Source: Sinotaia quadrata
Lineage: Eukaryota > Mollusca > Gastropoda > Architaenioglossa > Viviparidae
Direction: 5' to 3'
NCBI GenBank assembly: GCA_028829895.1
Contig: CM054184.1
Coordinates: forward strand, 21,617,701 to 21,681,700
Length of the DNA stretch: 64,000 nucleotides
Below are positions 51,429 to 62,690 of this stretch, one piece after another. Numbering within the stretch: the first letter of the stretch is position 1; each line of letters starts with the position of its first letter. The translations under genes were made by a program, and so were the position numbers. A model generated the notes under the pieces. The model had not been told where the DNA came from. It was given only the letters and a program-made list of their open reading frames with translations, and searched no databases.

Positions 51429-52465
51429 TGCTATAAGTTATAATAAATAATAACACTGAACTATAAGTTATTATAACAGCTACTAAAATGATGCATAATT
51501 TATTAAATGAATTTATTTACTTTGATTTTTGGAAATATGTTTCACTGGTCAGTTATTAAAATATTTTACCAAGGATAAAGAACTCTTAAAAAATCTTCAA
51601 AAAAATTCCATATTGACCAAACTGAAAAGAAAGAAAATTTTTAGCATTTCCCTCAGAAAGATAAAAGACGTGTAATGATGAATTTAAATTAAAAAAATAA
51701 AATTAGAATTTTTTTTATAAGAAAATAAAATAAAAATATTTATAGTATACAAAAGCATTCTCTATAATTATTTAAATCTCCTCCTCCACAATTGTAAGAA
51801 AGCAACATAACCATGATATTCATTTTTAATTTTATATAATCATTAAATTAAAATATAAATATTCTAACTAGAGTCATAATAATGTGTACTCTATGGGCAA
51901 TTATACCATAAATAGTTAAAAAATTACTATTGCTTACTTTCATTTTATGAGACTGAGGTAAGGTGGAAAAGAATAAAGACAAACATTTTAAAATATAAAA
52001 GAGAGTAAGCACTGATTAATTTACAAAGGAACCAAGGACACTAATTTAGTTTATAAAGGCAGTAAAGACACTGATTTAATAAATACAGGCAGGTTACTAT
52101 TAGAATATTATTCTAAATAATATAATCAACATATGTATACTTTTTAATCAAGCAAAGAAAAGAATTTAAAGTAAATGTAATCTAGTCTAGTGCTTTCAGA
52201 TATAATTTATGCTAATCACTACTTGACAAAATTAAATAATCCTTAAAATATAATACAGCACACTTTTCTACACATTTACCTATGCCTGTATTTAAAAATT
52301 TAATGAATATATAACCAAACATAACCTGCCTAGAAAATAAAAAAAATAACAATAGCAAAATATAACAAAATTAAAAAATAAATAAAGCAAATAAATGCTA
52401 CAATGTTCTCATTTCTAGCTGTCATGGCAAAAAAATCTAACACGCCTAGTTGCAGGGCTGACATT
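51429..52465 (-). other. Probable 3' UTR and downstream flank of FAM221A
   Basis: Very AT-rich unique sequence downstream of the FAM221A stop. On the minus strand a variant poly(A) signal ATTAAA occurs about 165 nt past the stop (52299-52304), and AATAAA motifs lie near 51499-51517. The true 3' end cannot be decided from sequence alone. Confidence 0.4.
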
Positions 52466-52591
52466 TTAATTTTTGGAGGTTGAGGCCCCTGACTTCTTCT
52501 TGCCCTTTGGATGTTCGATGGACTTTCGGTGTCCCGGTTGTAATGGGCCTTCTATGGAAGGCCTGCTGGTCCCTGCCTTTTCTGCCTTTAG
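52466..52591 (-). CDS. FAM221A: FAM221A-like protein, last coding exon
   Basis: The acceptor TATTTCAG precedes 41 codons and a TAA stop (52466-52468). The exon enters in phase 0 and continues the ER of the previous exon with LKAEKAGTSRPSIEGPLQPG, then a basic, low-complexity tail HPKGKKKSGASTSKN. The junction peptide FFERRYQERLKAEK is the conserved C-terminal signature of FAM221A proteins; the lysine- and serine-rich tail is expected to vary. A 43-bp minisatellite begins within about 20 nt upstream of the acceptor, so branch point and pyrimidine tract lie in or against the repeat. Confidence 0.88.
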   Translation of the reverse strand, partial: LKAEKAGTSRPSIEGPLQPGHRKSIEHPKGKKKSGASTSKN

Positions 52592-52599
52592 CTGAAATA

Positions 52600-52936
52600 C
52601 AGACTACTACATTATATATTTATTCATAAGGCTTATCACTAACATACTACTACATTATATACTTATTCATAAGGCTTACCACTAACATACTACTACATTA
52701 TATACTTATTCATAAGGCTTATCACTAACATACTACTACATTATATACTTATTCATAAGGCTTATCACTAACATACTACTACATTATATACTTATTCATA
52801 AGGCTTATCACTAACATACTACTACATTATATACTTATTCATAAGGCTTATCACTAACATACTACTACATTATATACTTATTCATAAGGCTTATCACTAA
52901 CATACTACTACTACATTATATACTTATTCATAATCA
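52600..52936. repeat. 43-bp minisatellite in the last FAM221A intron, about 7.5 copies
   Basis: TATTCATAAGGCTTATCACT, AACATACTACTACATTATA and TACT repeat every 43 bp (52621, 52664). On the transcript strand it ends about 10-20 nt before the acceptor of the last exon. Confidence 0.97.
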
Positions 52937-53423
52937 CAAGTATTGAAAGAGGGTTTGACTGGCCATTTATACTAACTTCACGTGTCAGCCAACCATTGTC
53001 ACTCATCTCACCCTTCCAGCCACTATTCGTCATTCAGTCACATTCGCAACTATGTTGATGTTTGACTTCTGGTTAATATTTATATGCTACTTCCAGATAA
53101 CACCACTCTGAAGTAGGCCCTTACTAACCACAGCACTGATAACACCACTTGAAAGTAGACTTTCACTAGTCACAATACTGATAATGCCACCTGGAAGTAG
53201 GTTCAGAAGTGAACAGCCAGGCTACCCCACTGGTTACAGCACTGATAATGCCACTTGGAAATAGGTCTACTCAGTGAATAGCTAATCTCTCACTAGTCAC
53301 AACACTGATAATGCAACTAGTAGGCCTACTAAGAAGTGAATAGCCAGGTTGTTTCACTAGTCACAGCACTGATAAGTGTAAACATAAGCCTAAAAAATAC
53401 AATCATAACAATATAAACATTAC
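52937..53423 (-). other. FAM221A last intron, donor-side part
   Basis: Between the third exon (donor CGG/GTAATG at 53424/53423) and the 43-bp array. CACTAGTCACA.CACTGATAATGCCAC-like phrases recur from 53100 to 53370 at about 60-bp spacing, an eroded repeat. No extra exon seen. Confidence 0.6.
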
Positions 53424-53539
53424 CCGTTCTTGATAACGCCGTTCAAAGAAGTCCATGTCAGACTCCCCAGGATGCTTCAGACCCGAAACACGCTCAGCAA
53501 TGTCATCAAAAATTTCGTCTTCAGGCCCAGCAATGTGTC
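53424..53539 (-). CDS. FAM221A: FAM221A-like protein, third exon in window
   Basis: The acceptor CCTACAG/GACAC and donor CGG/GTAATG bound 116 nt. The exon completes a glycine with the previous exon and reads HIAGPEDEIFDDIAERVSGL, then KHPGESDMDFFERRYQER, leaving phase 0. The acidic linker followed by D-M-D-F-F-E-R-R-Y-Q-E-R is the conserved C-terminal block of FAM221A. Its first 43 nt, together with the acceptor and adjacent intron, are duplicated upstream at 53550-53720. Confidence 0.9.
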
Positions 53540-53760
53540 CTGTAGGTAATAATATCTTAAAGAATTATCATATAGTCCAGCAATGTCATCAAAAATTTTG
53601 TCTTTGGGCCCAGCAATTGTCTGGTAGGTAATGATATCTTTTAATTCTTTTATAGCCCAGCAATGTGTCCTGTAGATAATAATATCTTAAAGAATTATCA
53701 TATAGACCAGCAATGTCCTATAAGTAACATATCTTAAAGAATAATCATTTGGTCCAGTAA
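53540..53760 (-). repeat. Tandem duplications of the exon's 5' edge and acceptor
   Basis: An approximately 50-bp block (CCCAGCAATGTGTCCTGTAG, then TAATAATATCTTAAAGAATT and ATCATATAG) that spans the true acceptor recurs three to four times. The copy at 53656-53680 reproduces 15 exon bases and the acceptor exactly (minus: CTACAG/GACACATTGCTGGGC). The copy at 53579-53628 also carries exon interior (CATCAAAAATTTTGTCTTTG against CATCAAAAATTTCGTCTTCA in the exon). Confidence 0.9.
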
Positions 53761-54095
53761 CGTCCTTTACAAGTGTAAGACATCTATTTATAGGCTCAAA
53801 GTGTCCTGTACAAGGTCCAGCAGTGTCCTGTACAAGGCTCATACAGGACAATACTGAGCCTTGTACAGGACACTGCTGGACCTTGTACAGGACACTTCTG
53901 GACCCAGGACTGTCCTGTATAAGACCCAGCAGTGTCCTGTACAAGGCCCATAACTGTCCTATATAAGACCCAGTACTGTCCTGTACAAGGCCTAACAGTG
54001 TCCTGTACAAGGCCCTGTACTGTCTTGTATAAGGCTCAGCATTATACTGCACAAGGCTCAGTACTGTCCTTTATAAGGCCCAGCAGTGACTAAAA
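53761..54095 (-). repeat. About 22-bp minisatellite resembling the FAM221A acceptor
   Basis: Around fourteen copies of GTGTCCTGTACAAGGCCCAG plus two bases, some with ACTGTCCTGTATAAG, in forward and (53842-53895) inverted orientation. On the transcript strand each forward copy reads TTGTACAGGACACTGCTGGG, close to the true splice junction CCTACAGGACACATTGCTGGG. Confidence 0.92.
53799..53897. repeat. Perfect inverted repeat, 41-bp arms, 13-bp spacer
   Basis: The left arm 53801-53841 (GTGTCCTGTACAAGGTCCAG, then CAGTGTCCTGTACAAGGCTC, then A) is exactly complementary to 53855-53895. Two more A-T pairs can be added outside. The spacer is TACAGGACAATAC. It lies in the FAM221A intron, so the pre-mRNA could form a long hairpin. 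Confidence 0.97.
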
Positions 54096-54384
54096 TAAGA
54101 CATAGTCCAGCAATATTTTAAGTAGATATCATTACAGTTGTGAACAATGATTGCCTCTGTACCTTTGTGAACAATATATGCTTATCTGAGCAGTTTTGTG
54201 TATGCTTTGAATATGTCTTTTTAACCTTTACATAAGCTGTGAAGAAACTGAGCCCTTGAAACACTATATTTGTCTTTAGGGAAATCAGTCATAAATCTGG
54301 ATACATGATCAGAATTCATTTGATCCTTTTTGTATTCCTCTATATTCTCTGGGTTTTACTGGAATGCACATTTTATATTTTATA
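54096..54384 (-). other. FAM221A intron, no exon seen
   Basis: Unique AT-rich intronic sequence. Confidence 0.6.
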
Positions 54385-54725
54385 TATAGACCTTCTATTT
54401 TCACTGGGATATATTATACATTTTATATATGGACCTTCTATTTTCACTGAGACATATTATACATTTTATATGGACCTTCTATTTTCATTGGGACATTTTA
54501 TACATTTCATACATGGACCTTCTATTTTCACTGGGACATATTATACATTTTATATATGGACCTTCTATTTTCATTGGGACATTTTATACATTTCATAGAT
54601 GGACCTTCTATTTTCATTTGGACACACATTTATTTATGAACTATTTTCATTGGGATAAACATTTATATGGGTCATTCTATTTTCATTCTGACATACATTG
54701 TTATAAATGAACCTTATATTTTCAT
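54385..54725. repeat. About 44-bp minisatellite in FAM221A intron, about 7 copies
   Basis: TGGACCTTCTATTTTCACTG then GGACATATTATACATTTTAT repeats; right-hand copies are shortened. Plus-strand frames through it are artefacts. Confidence 0.94.
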
Positions 54726-54784
54726 TGGGACCATCTACTTTAACTGAACTTATTTTAATCAGGACTCTGTAACATGAGGAAGTG

Positions 54785-55095
54785 TTGTGAGCAGGCTTTT
54801 GATCTATACTTTGGTGACTCAAAAGTGATCAGACTTATGGCCTATACTCTGGTAACGTGAAAGTGAGCAGACTTATGGCCTATACTTTGGTGACTTGAAA
54901 GTAAGCTGACATGGCCTACACTCCAGTGACTTGAAAGTGAGCAGACTTATGGCCTATACTCAGGTGACTTGAAAATGAACAGGCTTATGGCCTATACTCT
55001 GGTGACTTTAAAATGAGCAGACTTATGGCCTATACTTTGATGACTTGAAAGGGAGCAGACTTATGGCCTATACTCTAGCAATTTGAGAGTGAGAG
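54785..55095. repeat. About 38-bp minisatellite in FAM221A intron, about 8 copies
   Basis: AGCAGACTTATGGCCTATAC then TCTGGTGACTTGAAAGTG repeats with substitutions. Confidence 0.93.
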
Positions 55096-56149
55096 GTCAA
55101 TCCTGAAGATAAAACAATGATAATGTGATCATCAATGAACAATATTTGTGATTCCTCTTGTTTATAAACATGATCCCTGTTGACTGTGGCACTGCATAGA
55201 AGATTAATTTCTCATACCAGTGGGAAGAAAGATACTTGACTTAAAACAAACAGTGCAGATCCAATTTCCACAGAAACACAGAAAATAAAATACAGATTTC
55301 TTAGTACTGTTATGTACTCTTCACTTACTTTAGATCTTGTTTATTATTTGGGCTTCTGACAGGAATAAGATAGAAATAATCAGGTGCAAGTAAAAGAGGC
55401 CTGCAACATTTTTTATTTTGAATTGTGACCAAACATACATGTAATCTCTATTATATATCATAGGTATTTCAAAATACGTATTTATTTAAATGCACTTTTT
55501 CATATTGGTGAAAAAACTGCTGATGTAATATTTTAATAAATGATAATTAATAGATACAATTGTCAATCATAAATGATGATTTACAAACCACACCAGATAA
55601 ACAAAAAGTAATATATACATAAAAAAGTAAAAATTGATAGAGATACATAGAATGAGAGACAGACAGACCAAATTTTTCATAATTTTTAAGGATATTTATA
55701 TATTTACAAGTCAAAGTTCAAGTTAAAAAGATTTTATCACAAATACAGTAATATTATATCAACAAATGTATAATAAAAACTTGAAATCTAATAAACGCAG
55801 CAGTATAAAGCATGTCATTTATATCTTTCTTTAATTTTAGAAATGTTTAGTAGTCTATATTTGTTTCTTTCTCACCAGTGTGTAAATAATGCTACTGAAA
55901 GTTATAACAAACTTTGAAAATTTAGTGTAAATTGTTTATTCTACAACTTTTGATTGTCTGACTGTTGAAATAAATCTTGATAAAAATACTGATAATGGCT
56001 GAAGTAATTGTTTAGTTAATATATAGAAATTTTTTTAAGTTTATTGTTTAATAATTAGAATACCAGACATATTCACTAGATCAAAAGCAAAATTTATTTT
56101 GTTTTTTATTGAAAAATTTAGAAGTAACTGTGAAACTGAAAACATCTCC
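55096..56149 (-). other. FAM221A intron, no exon seen
   Basis: Very AT-rich unique sequence. Confidence 0.6.
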
Positions 56150-56415
56150 AACAAACCATACCTGCATTACTTGACTTATTTAGCATTTTTGTCATAACTA
56201 ATTTAAATAATAATTTTTTAATACTTGTTCTAATACTTGACTTATTTAGCATTTTTGTCATAACTAATTTAAATAATAATTTTTTAATACTTGTTCTAAT
56301 ACTTGACTTATTTAGCATTTTCATCATAACTAATTTAAATAATAATTTTTTAATACTTGTTCTAATACTTGACTTATTTAGCATTTTTGTTATAAATAAT
56401 TTAAATATTATTGTT
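56150..56415. repeat. About 63-bp minisatellite in FAM221A intron, about 4 copies
   Basis: ACTTGACTTATTTAGCATTT, TCATAACTAATTTAAATAAT and TTTTTTAATACTTGTTCTAA repeat. The 21-codon period opens the minus-strand frame. Confidence 0.95.
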
Positions 56416-59144
56416 CTGTTACTTGATCTAAAATTTCTATAACCATCCACCTTGCAAACCAAAGTTGCATCCTGACTTTATATCTTACATCTTCTTTGAT
56501 TTTAAAAGGGAAATAATAAAAATCAACATTCCATCAATTTTATCACTTCAAGTTGTTACTCCAAATATAATATTTCTTCCTTCCATGTGCCTTTAAATCT
56601 TCCTTAAATATTTAATTTGACATTCTCTTATAAAATTTACCAAAGAGGGATTGGTGTACAACACACTATGTGAGATTAAAGCACAATAAATAATTATAAC
56701 TAACTATGCCACAATACCATTAATGATAAAGAAACTCTGGTAATGAAAATAGTTACTGAAGATTAAATGTTATTGTTATAAAAAAAATATAGTGCACACA
56801 TTTACACTGTAATTTATCATAAAAGAATGTGAAGCAGAAGAGGAAAAATGAAGAACAGAAAAAGTATTTTATAAAGAGGAAAAAAGAAACTAGAAGCTTT
56901 ATGCATAAACGCTTTTTACCTACCACAAGACAAAATGGTAGTCACTCAATTTACTATAAAAAAAACAGCAGATTAAGTGTTAAAACACTTAAACAAACAA
57001 AAAAAAATAAAGAGATTTAATATTGTGTACTTTTGGTAATTTGATTCATGAAGAAATATTCTGACAACAAATATTGTGTATTTTTGTTAATTAGTAGAAC
57101 TTTTTGCACAAAGATCTCTACACAGAGTGTGCCCCATAGTTTAGCAGAAGTGTTATGTGGCAGTAAACAGGCTAAACCAATACAAACATCATACACTAAA
57201 CAACTAGACTGGAAAATAAAGTGAAAAGAGTAATACAAACATCATACACTAAACAGCTAGACTGGAAAATAAAGTGAAACAAAATCTTAAACTAAATAGC
57301 TACATTTACCTAGAATGGAAAAATAAACTGGAAAAAAACTAAAATACTGGGTTCTTTAAAGAACTGGGTGTGAAATTTAATGGTTATGAAAGTAAATTTT
57401 AACACTGAAGTTCACATCTACCAATAAAAAAATGTTAAAATTAGACATGCCACTGAGTTAGACATATTCAAATAAACTAAATTTCAAGCTGCACACTGAG
57501 AAATCTTACCATCTTTTGAATAATTCCCTTTCCACAGAAATGAAAAGAAAGGTAAAAATAAAAATTTAAATAATGATAGTCAATAAACAATGACAAATTA
57601 AAAGTAGTATGAAATAAATAATGTATATTTATTAGTTTAGCAATTAAAATGTTCTACATTAAAACAAAACCAAACCACAAGTCTGAGCTTGAAAGGGTAG
57701 CAGTAATTAACATAGCATTTACTGAAATATTAAAAAAATATTTAAGATAATAATATGAAACATATTCCCTGTAAGAAATCAGAGAACATTTACATTCCAA
57801 CATTACATTTAACTGTTTAAAATATATCATCAAATTTGAAAGTTTATTATAAATGATCAGCATATTATGAAAATGAAAGAAAAGAACATTCTTCTTAAAC
57901 AATAATGTATATAATGCAACTTAAATCATGACATGTATAAATGATGACAATGATATCAGCAATATAAATAGCAGCAAAAAAAGGAACATACTACTTAGAC
58001 AATGACAGGTATAAGTGATACTTAAGATCAACATCAATAATATCAGCAATAAATCAGTTTCCTTAACAATTATTAGCCACAGGTAGATACCAGCTCAAGC
58101 TAGGTAAGCAAAGTACTCTGTTACAGTTGAAGCATAAACCTTATGCATCTAGTTAATAACTAGTGTCTGTATATTACATATTTCCAAACTTCAAGCTTGT
58201 GTCATATTTTTAATACATAACAGCAGTATCTCATATGCTCCAGATAGTAAGCAACAAAAGTAACATGTTTCCTATTAGTAAGTAATAGATTTAACATATT
58301 TCCAATAAGAAGCAACAGTATATCACATATTACCTAGAAATAAGCAATGACATGTCCTATTTACCCCTAAAATAAGCAACAAAACATATATAAGTAATAA
58401 TTATATCATATCATATATCCTATAAGTATCTTCTTAGCTGGCTGAGAGAGTTCATGACATGATTTGTGGCCAAGAGCAGACAACACATCATGATGTAAGC
58501 TGCCCATTCTCTGTGTGTGTAGTGGCATAAAATGGAAAGCATCACCAGACAGTTTATTAAGATAAGTGTACCATATCTCTGAGATAGCTATATTAGGAAT
58601 TGAAACTGTAATTGAAATTGTGAATCATAATTTGATTGCTTCTATTTTTAAAAATTCTAATTCTATATAAATTCTTTATTAATTTTTCAACCATCTTTGT
58701 GTCATTCCATATCATCTTCACTTTATGTAAATTCCATATTGTAATGTTTGTGCTATGTCCTGTTCTATATTTAGCAAGGAATCACTTGGGAGCTTGTGGG
58801 CTGTGTAGTTCTAGATTATTCATTAACAAGTGGTTAAGTAATAGTCATGTGTATGAATACTTCTTAGTGAAGGGGTATTAAATCTAATTGTATGCTATGA
58901 ATGGAAGTGTTTAAATACATCATATTGCTACAGGATAAATTACAATCAAAAGTAAAGTGAAAATTTTTTCTAAACTTTTATTATACCCATTTGTGTGTGA
59001 GAGTGTTATAATTTGTATTTGGTGGATAGTACTAAAGTATTGTAAAGCAAACATCTGCCTATTTTTTTTTACCAAAATAGACGGTTCTTTTAAAATGGAA
59101 TTTGAAATGATTCTCAAAAATTTAAAGGCAGTATGGAGAAGGGA
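56416..59144 (-). other. FAM221A intron, no exon seen
   Basis: AT-rich unique sequence with one 57-bp tandem duplication at 57176-57285 (CAAACATCATACACTAAACA and CTAGACTGGAAAATAAAGTG). Small frames on both strands are not convincing. Confidence 0.6.
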
Positions 59145-59302
59145 GGCTGCAGAGGAGATGGGTTATAGAGGAGATGGGTTACAGAGGGGATGGGTTACAT
59201 AGGAGATAGGTTATAGAGATGGGTTACAGAGGGGATGGGTTACATAGGAGATGGGTTACAGAGGGGATGGGTTATATAAGAGATGGGTTACAGAGGGGAA
59301 CA
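59145..59302. repeat. About 16/33-bp GGGTTACAGAGGGGAT repeat
   Basis: ATGGGTTACAGAGGGGATGG and ATGGGTTACATAGGAG alternate about eight times, a purine-rich tract in the FAM221A intron. Confidence 0.92.
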
Positions 59303-59800
59303 GATAAACAAGTATGTGGACGGGCAAACAGCAGTTTGTCTGGGGAGGAAAAAACGGAAAATAGCATTAGACATAGAACAGGTGTCAAGAGACATGAAAT
59401 TTAAAAAAATGAAATAGTGTCCTTAATAAGCCCAAGGCTAGAACACTCAAAAGAATGAGTAGATAGATGGCATGATAAAACTCCCCCTATCTTGGATAGT
59501 TGAACAATGCTTCAAAAGAGATCTTGAGGAAGTGAGAAAAGTAGAAAATGAGTTAGATGCAGATCACTCTGAAATGCATAGACCAACCTTAAAAATTGAA
59601 AGGTGGAGAGAAAGGAAATTAGAATGTGACAGATTAGAAAAACTAGAGTTCAAAGAGGAAGAGAAAGACGGCTTAGACAGGCAAAGATTGGGAATTGAAG
59701 TTGAGATTCTGATTCTGATTCTGAAAAAACTGATAAAGTAGCCAGTAATGTTCACCAACCAAAGAGTAGTAAGAAAAAAATAAGGCTGTTAAGAAAGTAA
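59303..59800 (+). pseudogene. Possible decayed coding remnant, sense opposite to FAM221A
   Basis: A plus-strand frame (59472-59741) reads charged, helix-like text: RDLEEVRKVENELDADHSEM, HRPTLKIERWRERKLECDRL and EKLEFKEEEKDGLDRQRLGI. One frame over, the downstream text is DSDSDSEKTDKVASNVHQPK and SSKKK. The chain looks like one protein broken by a frameshift at 59700. I suspect a retroelement gag or processed pseudogene but cannot name it. Stops upstream (near 59460) show it is not intact. Confidence 0.35.
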
Positions 59801-60537
59801 AGAAAGACAGATAGACAGTTACTGTAAAAGTCGGTGACAGTTAAAAGCAGTTACACAGCCAGTGACCTGCGAGCATGTACACAGGCTGATGCAGTATTGG
59901 TAAAATGTAGTGGTGCAGTTAGCAAGAGGGGAGCTCTTGAAACTACTTGAACTCAATTACTTGTGTTGTTCTATTTTATTTATTACTTTGCAGACAAATA
60001 AAAACAAGAAAATAAACAGCAAAACTTCTTAGAACTTTAAATACTGTCATACAAAATAAAAATAAAAATCAAATAACAAATCCTTGGTCCAATAAGTACT
60101 GTCAGATAAAATAAAAATAAGAAACAAATAATGATACTTGGCTCATTAAATATTGAACTAAAACCTCTGCAAATAGTTTGTTTGTTATATTATCCAATAT
60201 CTTGAATTAAATATAAAACAAAAAATATAAACAACAATACCTTAACTCATAAGTACTGTCAGACACACTAAAACCAAGAAAACAAGCAACACAGTATTTA
60301 AATTAAATTAAAAACAAGAATAATAAATACCTTAACCCTTGCAAAATCATTGCTTATAATTGTATAAAATGCCCTGAATGTAAAAGACCCACCCCCAAAT
60401 ACCCCCCTCCCTGACCTGTAAAGTACTGAACTAACACCACTGCAAAGTCATTTGATTGTCATAGTATCAAATGAATTAAATTTAAAATGAAAATAAAATT
60501 AAACACTTAAATGATTGAATCATAAACTGCCACATAC
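59801..60537 (-). other. FAM221A intron, no exon seen
   Basis: Loose repeats of ACTGTCAGA.AAA.TAAAAA and CAAATAA between 60000 and 60340; AT-rich. Confidence 0.6.
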
Positions 60538-60648
60538 CAGACCCTCTTTTTGCCATTGCATGTGCCTTGATTGAATGCACATTGGCACGAAGAAATGGGT
60601 CATCTGAAGATGTGATGGGTTGTTCCAGCCACTCTTGGTTAGGTGAAC
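60538..60648 (-). CDS. FAM221A: FAM221A-like protein, second exon in window
   Basis: The acceptor TTTTTGCTGCAG and donor TCTG/GTATGT bound 111 nt. The exon completes a glycine (G/GT), reads SPNQEWLEQPITSSDDPFLR then ANVHSIKAHAMAKRGS and leaves one base for the next exon (G/GA). The segment with E-W-L-E-Q-P-I-T-S and P-F-L-R-A directly follows the R-L-D-x-S-G-x-G block in FAM221A proteins, as here. All reading phases agree with both neighbours. Confidence 0.9.
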
Positions 60649-61030
60649 CTGCAGCAAAAAGATCACAAGTTACAAACAAAATATATATTCCATCATCTCT
60701 GCAAGACAAATACAAAATAACAGGAAATAATTACTTTGAACTGTGAAAAGTCAAGAAAAGAAAGTATTAGATCTGCATTAGCATGGCATACATACATACA
60801 TACATACATACACTGACAGCTAGAGTGCCAAGAGAGCATAATATCATAAACACACAAGAGTATTTAATGGTGTTTCAGCAAGATATGCCAAGTGTGCCAA
60901 TTACCAAATGTGCCAATTATGCAATATGTATCAGCAAGACATGTCAAGTGTGTCAATTATGCAATATTATGTATCAGCAAGACATGCCAAGTGTGCCAGT
61001 TATGTAATATTATGTATCAGCACTATATGC
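60649..61030. repeat. FAM221A intron: (CATA)n and degenerate ~47-bp repeat
   Basis: CATA tract at 60787-60812. From 60870 to 61030 CAGCAAGACATGCCAAGTGT then GCCAATTATGCAATATTATG recurs three or four times. Confidence 0.85.
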
Positions 61031-61620
61031 CAATTATACTATATAAAGCACCTGGTCATCCACTATTCTGAAGATGACATGCGCACTGGTTCAACAGTTG
61101 TGATTCACGGACACCACTCTAAATAAATCATTTTCAACCAAGTTTTATTTTTATTCAAGGCCATGACCACATGAAACAAACCAAATAAAATGTTTAGTGC
61201 ACAGCCCATTCACCAGGAAGTATATTTTGAAAAATGACACAAAAATCCAGCATACAGTTAATATTATTTCTGCAACTGGGTCCACTCTTTCCACAAAATG
61301 GCACTTAAAAGAAAACTAATTTTTGATCAGCTAACAGTTTACAAGTCATGGCTTAGTAGTGGCAATGCTGAGCAGAGGTGATTAAGTCTGGCTTGCAAAG
61401 TCAATTTTAAAATTATTGATAGATCTGAACAGTGAAAGCTAGTGAATGGTTATGATTTAACATTCATTAAAATGTGTTTACAAAGAATATTTGTCATGTC
61501 AGTATATAAGAAAGTTAATATGACTGGGATTTAATGAAATCCAAGGAATCAAAACTTAAAATAAAAACACACGCAACAATTAATCCCTTTGAAAGATAGG
61601 TTTCTCACTAGTTATACAAC
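61031..61620 (-). other. FAM221A intron, no exon seen
   Basis: Unique AT-rich sequence. Confidence 0.6.
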
Positions 61621-61815
61621 ATTTTGCATCATTAAGACATATTAAGTGTACCAATGATGTAATGTTTTGTAGTAGACAGACATATTAAGTGTGCCAATGA
61701 TGTAATATTTTGTATTAGACAAATCAAGTGTGCCAACAATGTATATTTTGTAGTAGACAGATATATCAAGTGTGCCAATGACATAATATTTTGTAGTAGA
61801 CAGACATATCCAGCT
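61621..61815. repeat. About 43-bp repeat related to the one at 60870
   Basis: AGACATATTAAGTGTGCCAA then TGATGTAATATTTTGTAGTA occurs four times; wording is shared with 60870-61030 and again with 62310-62430. Confidence 0.88.
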
Positions 61816-61849
61816 CTATCTGTGTATAAAACTCATGGCAATTTCTTTG

Positions 61850-62240
61850 AGAGATGCTAAAGTATCCTTGACCTTCAAGCACATGGGAGGTTTTTCCACA
61901 TGGCCATTATGTTGCATTTCACGTTCAAAGTACTCATCAAAAGAGCAAACGGTCAAGTCATTTGCTCAAATTTTCACTTGCAGTTTGACTTATAATCAAA
62001 TATGTGGGAATTTTTTTGATCCACAAAGACAACTTTATGTTGCATTGTCACATTCATGGGAAGTGAGGGAGGAAGGCTTGAAGGAAGGAAGTTTTCACAT
62101 GGCCAGCTTTATGTTGCATTGAAATATGAAACAGACAACATCAAAGTACTCATAGGTCAAGGTCATTTGCTAAAAGAGGCTCGAATTTTCATTTGCCATG
62201 AGACTTATAATCAAATCCTTCCAATAAACAAATTCATTTC
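61850..62240. repeat. About 200-bp direct duplication in FAM221A intron
   Basis: CACATGGCC.TTATGTTGCATT, CAAAGTACTCAT, GGTCAAG.TCATTTGCT and GACTTATAATCAAAT occur in the same order in 61895-62000 and 62095-62216, with indels between. Confidence 0.85.
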
Positions 62241-62309
62241 TGTTCCTAGCAATGCATTCATTTTAATTTTTCACCTGTCATGTGATGAGCAAATACTCTA
62301 GTGGTATAA

Positions 62310-62690
62310 TATTTTGTAGTAACCTTACATAACAAAGTGTACCAGTGATGTACTATTATGTAGTAGGTAGACATATCAAGCGTGTTAGTGATGCAATATG
62401 TTTTATCAGAAAAAATACCAAGAGTGTTTAATGATGCATATAAACAGATTCAGAACAAAATACAGAGTGCCAGTGGTGTATGTAATGAACAACGGTCCCA
62501 CTAATACTTTTCTTGTGTGCCCAGAACTTTTTCCTGCATGCGTAGAACTGGTGATTGTTTGAGCTTGCTACCAAAACTTGTGTGCTGAATTTTGAAACTG
62601 CTGCATGGCATTTTGCAATGAGCTGCATGGCCGCACACCTTAGTGGCAACAGTGGTAATGAAGTATTAATCTAAAAGGGCCAATGGTGCA
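62310..62690. repeat. Diverged copies of the GTGT.CCA.TGATG repeat, then unique intron
   Basis: Eroded copies of the 61621 family at 62320-62430; the rest is unique. Confidence 0.6.

Noticed and set aside
51429..52465. A definite poly(A) site for FAM221A
   Set aside because: ATTAAA and AATAAA motifs are frequent by chance in such AT-rich DNA; none can be chosen without transcript data.
53687..54052. 121-codon minus-strand frame in the FAM221A intron
   Set aside because: It consists of the 22-bp splice-site-like units (three units make 22 codons), not a conserved exon.
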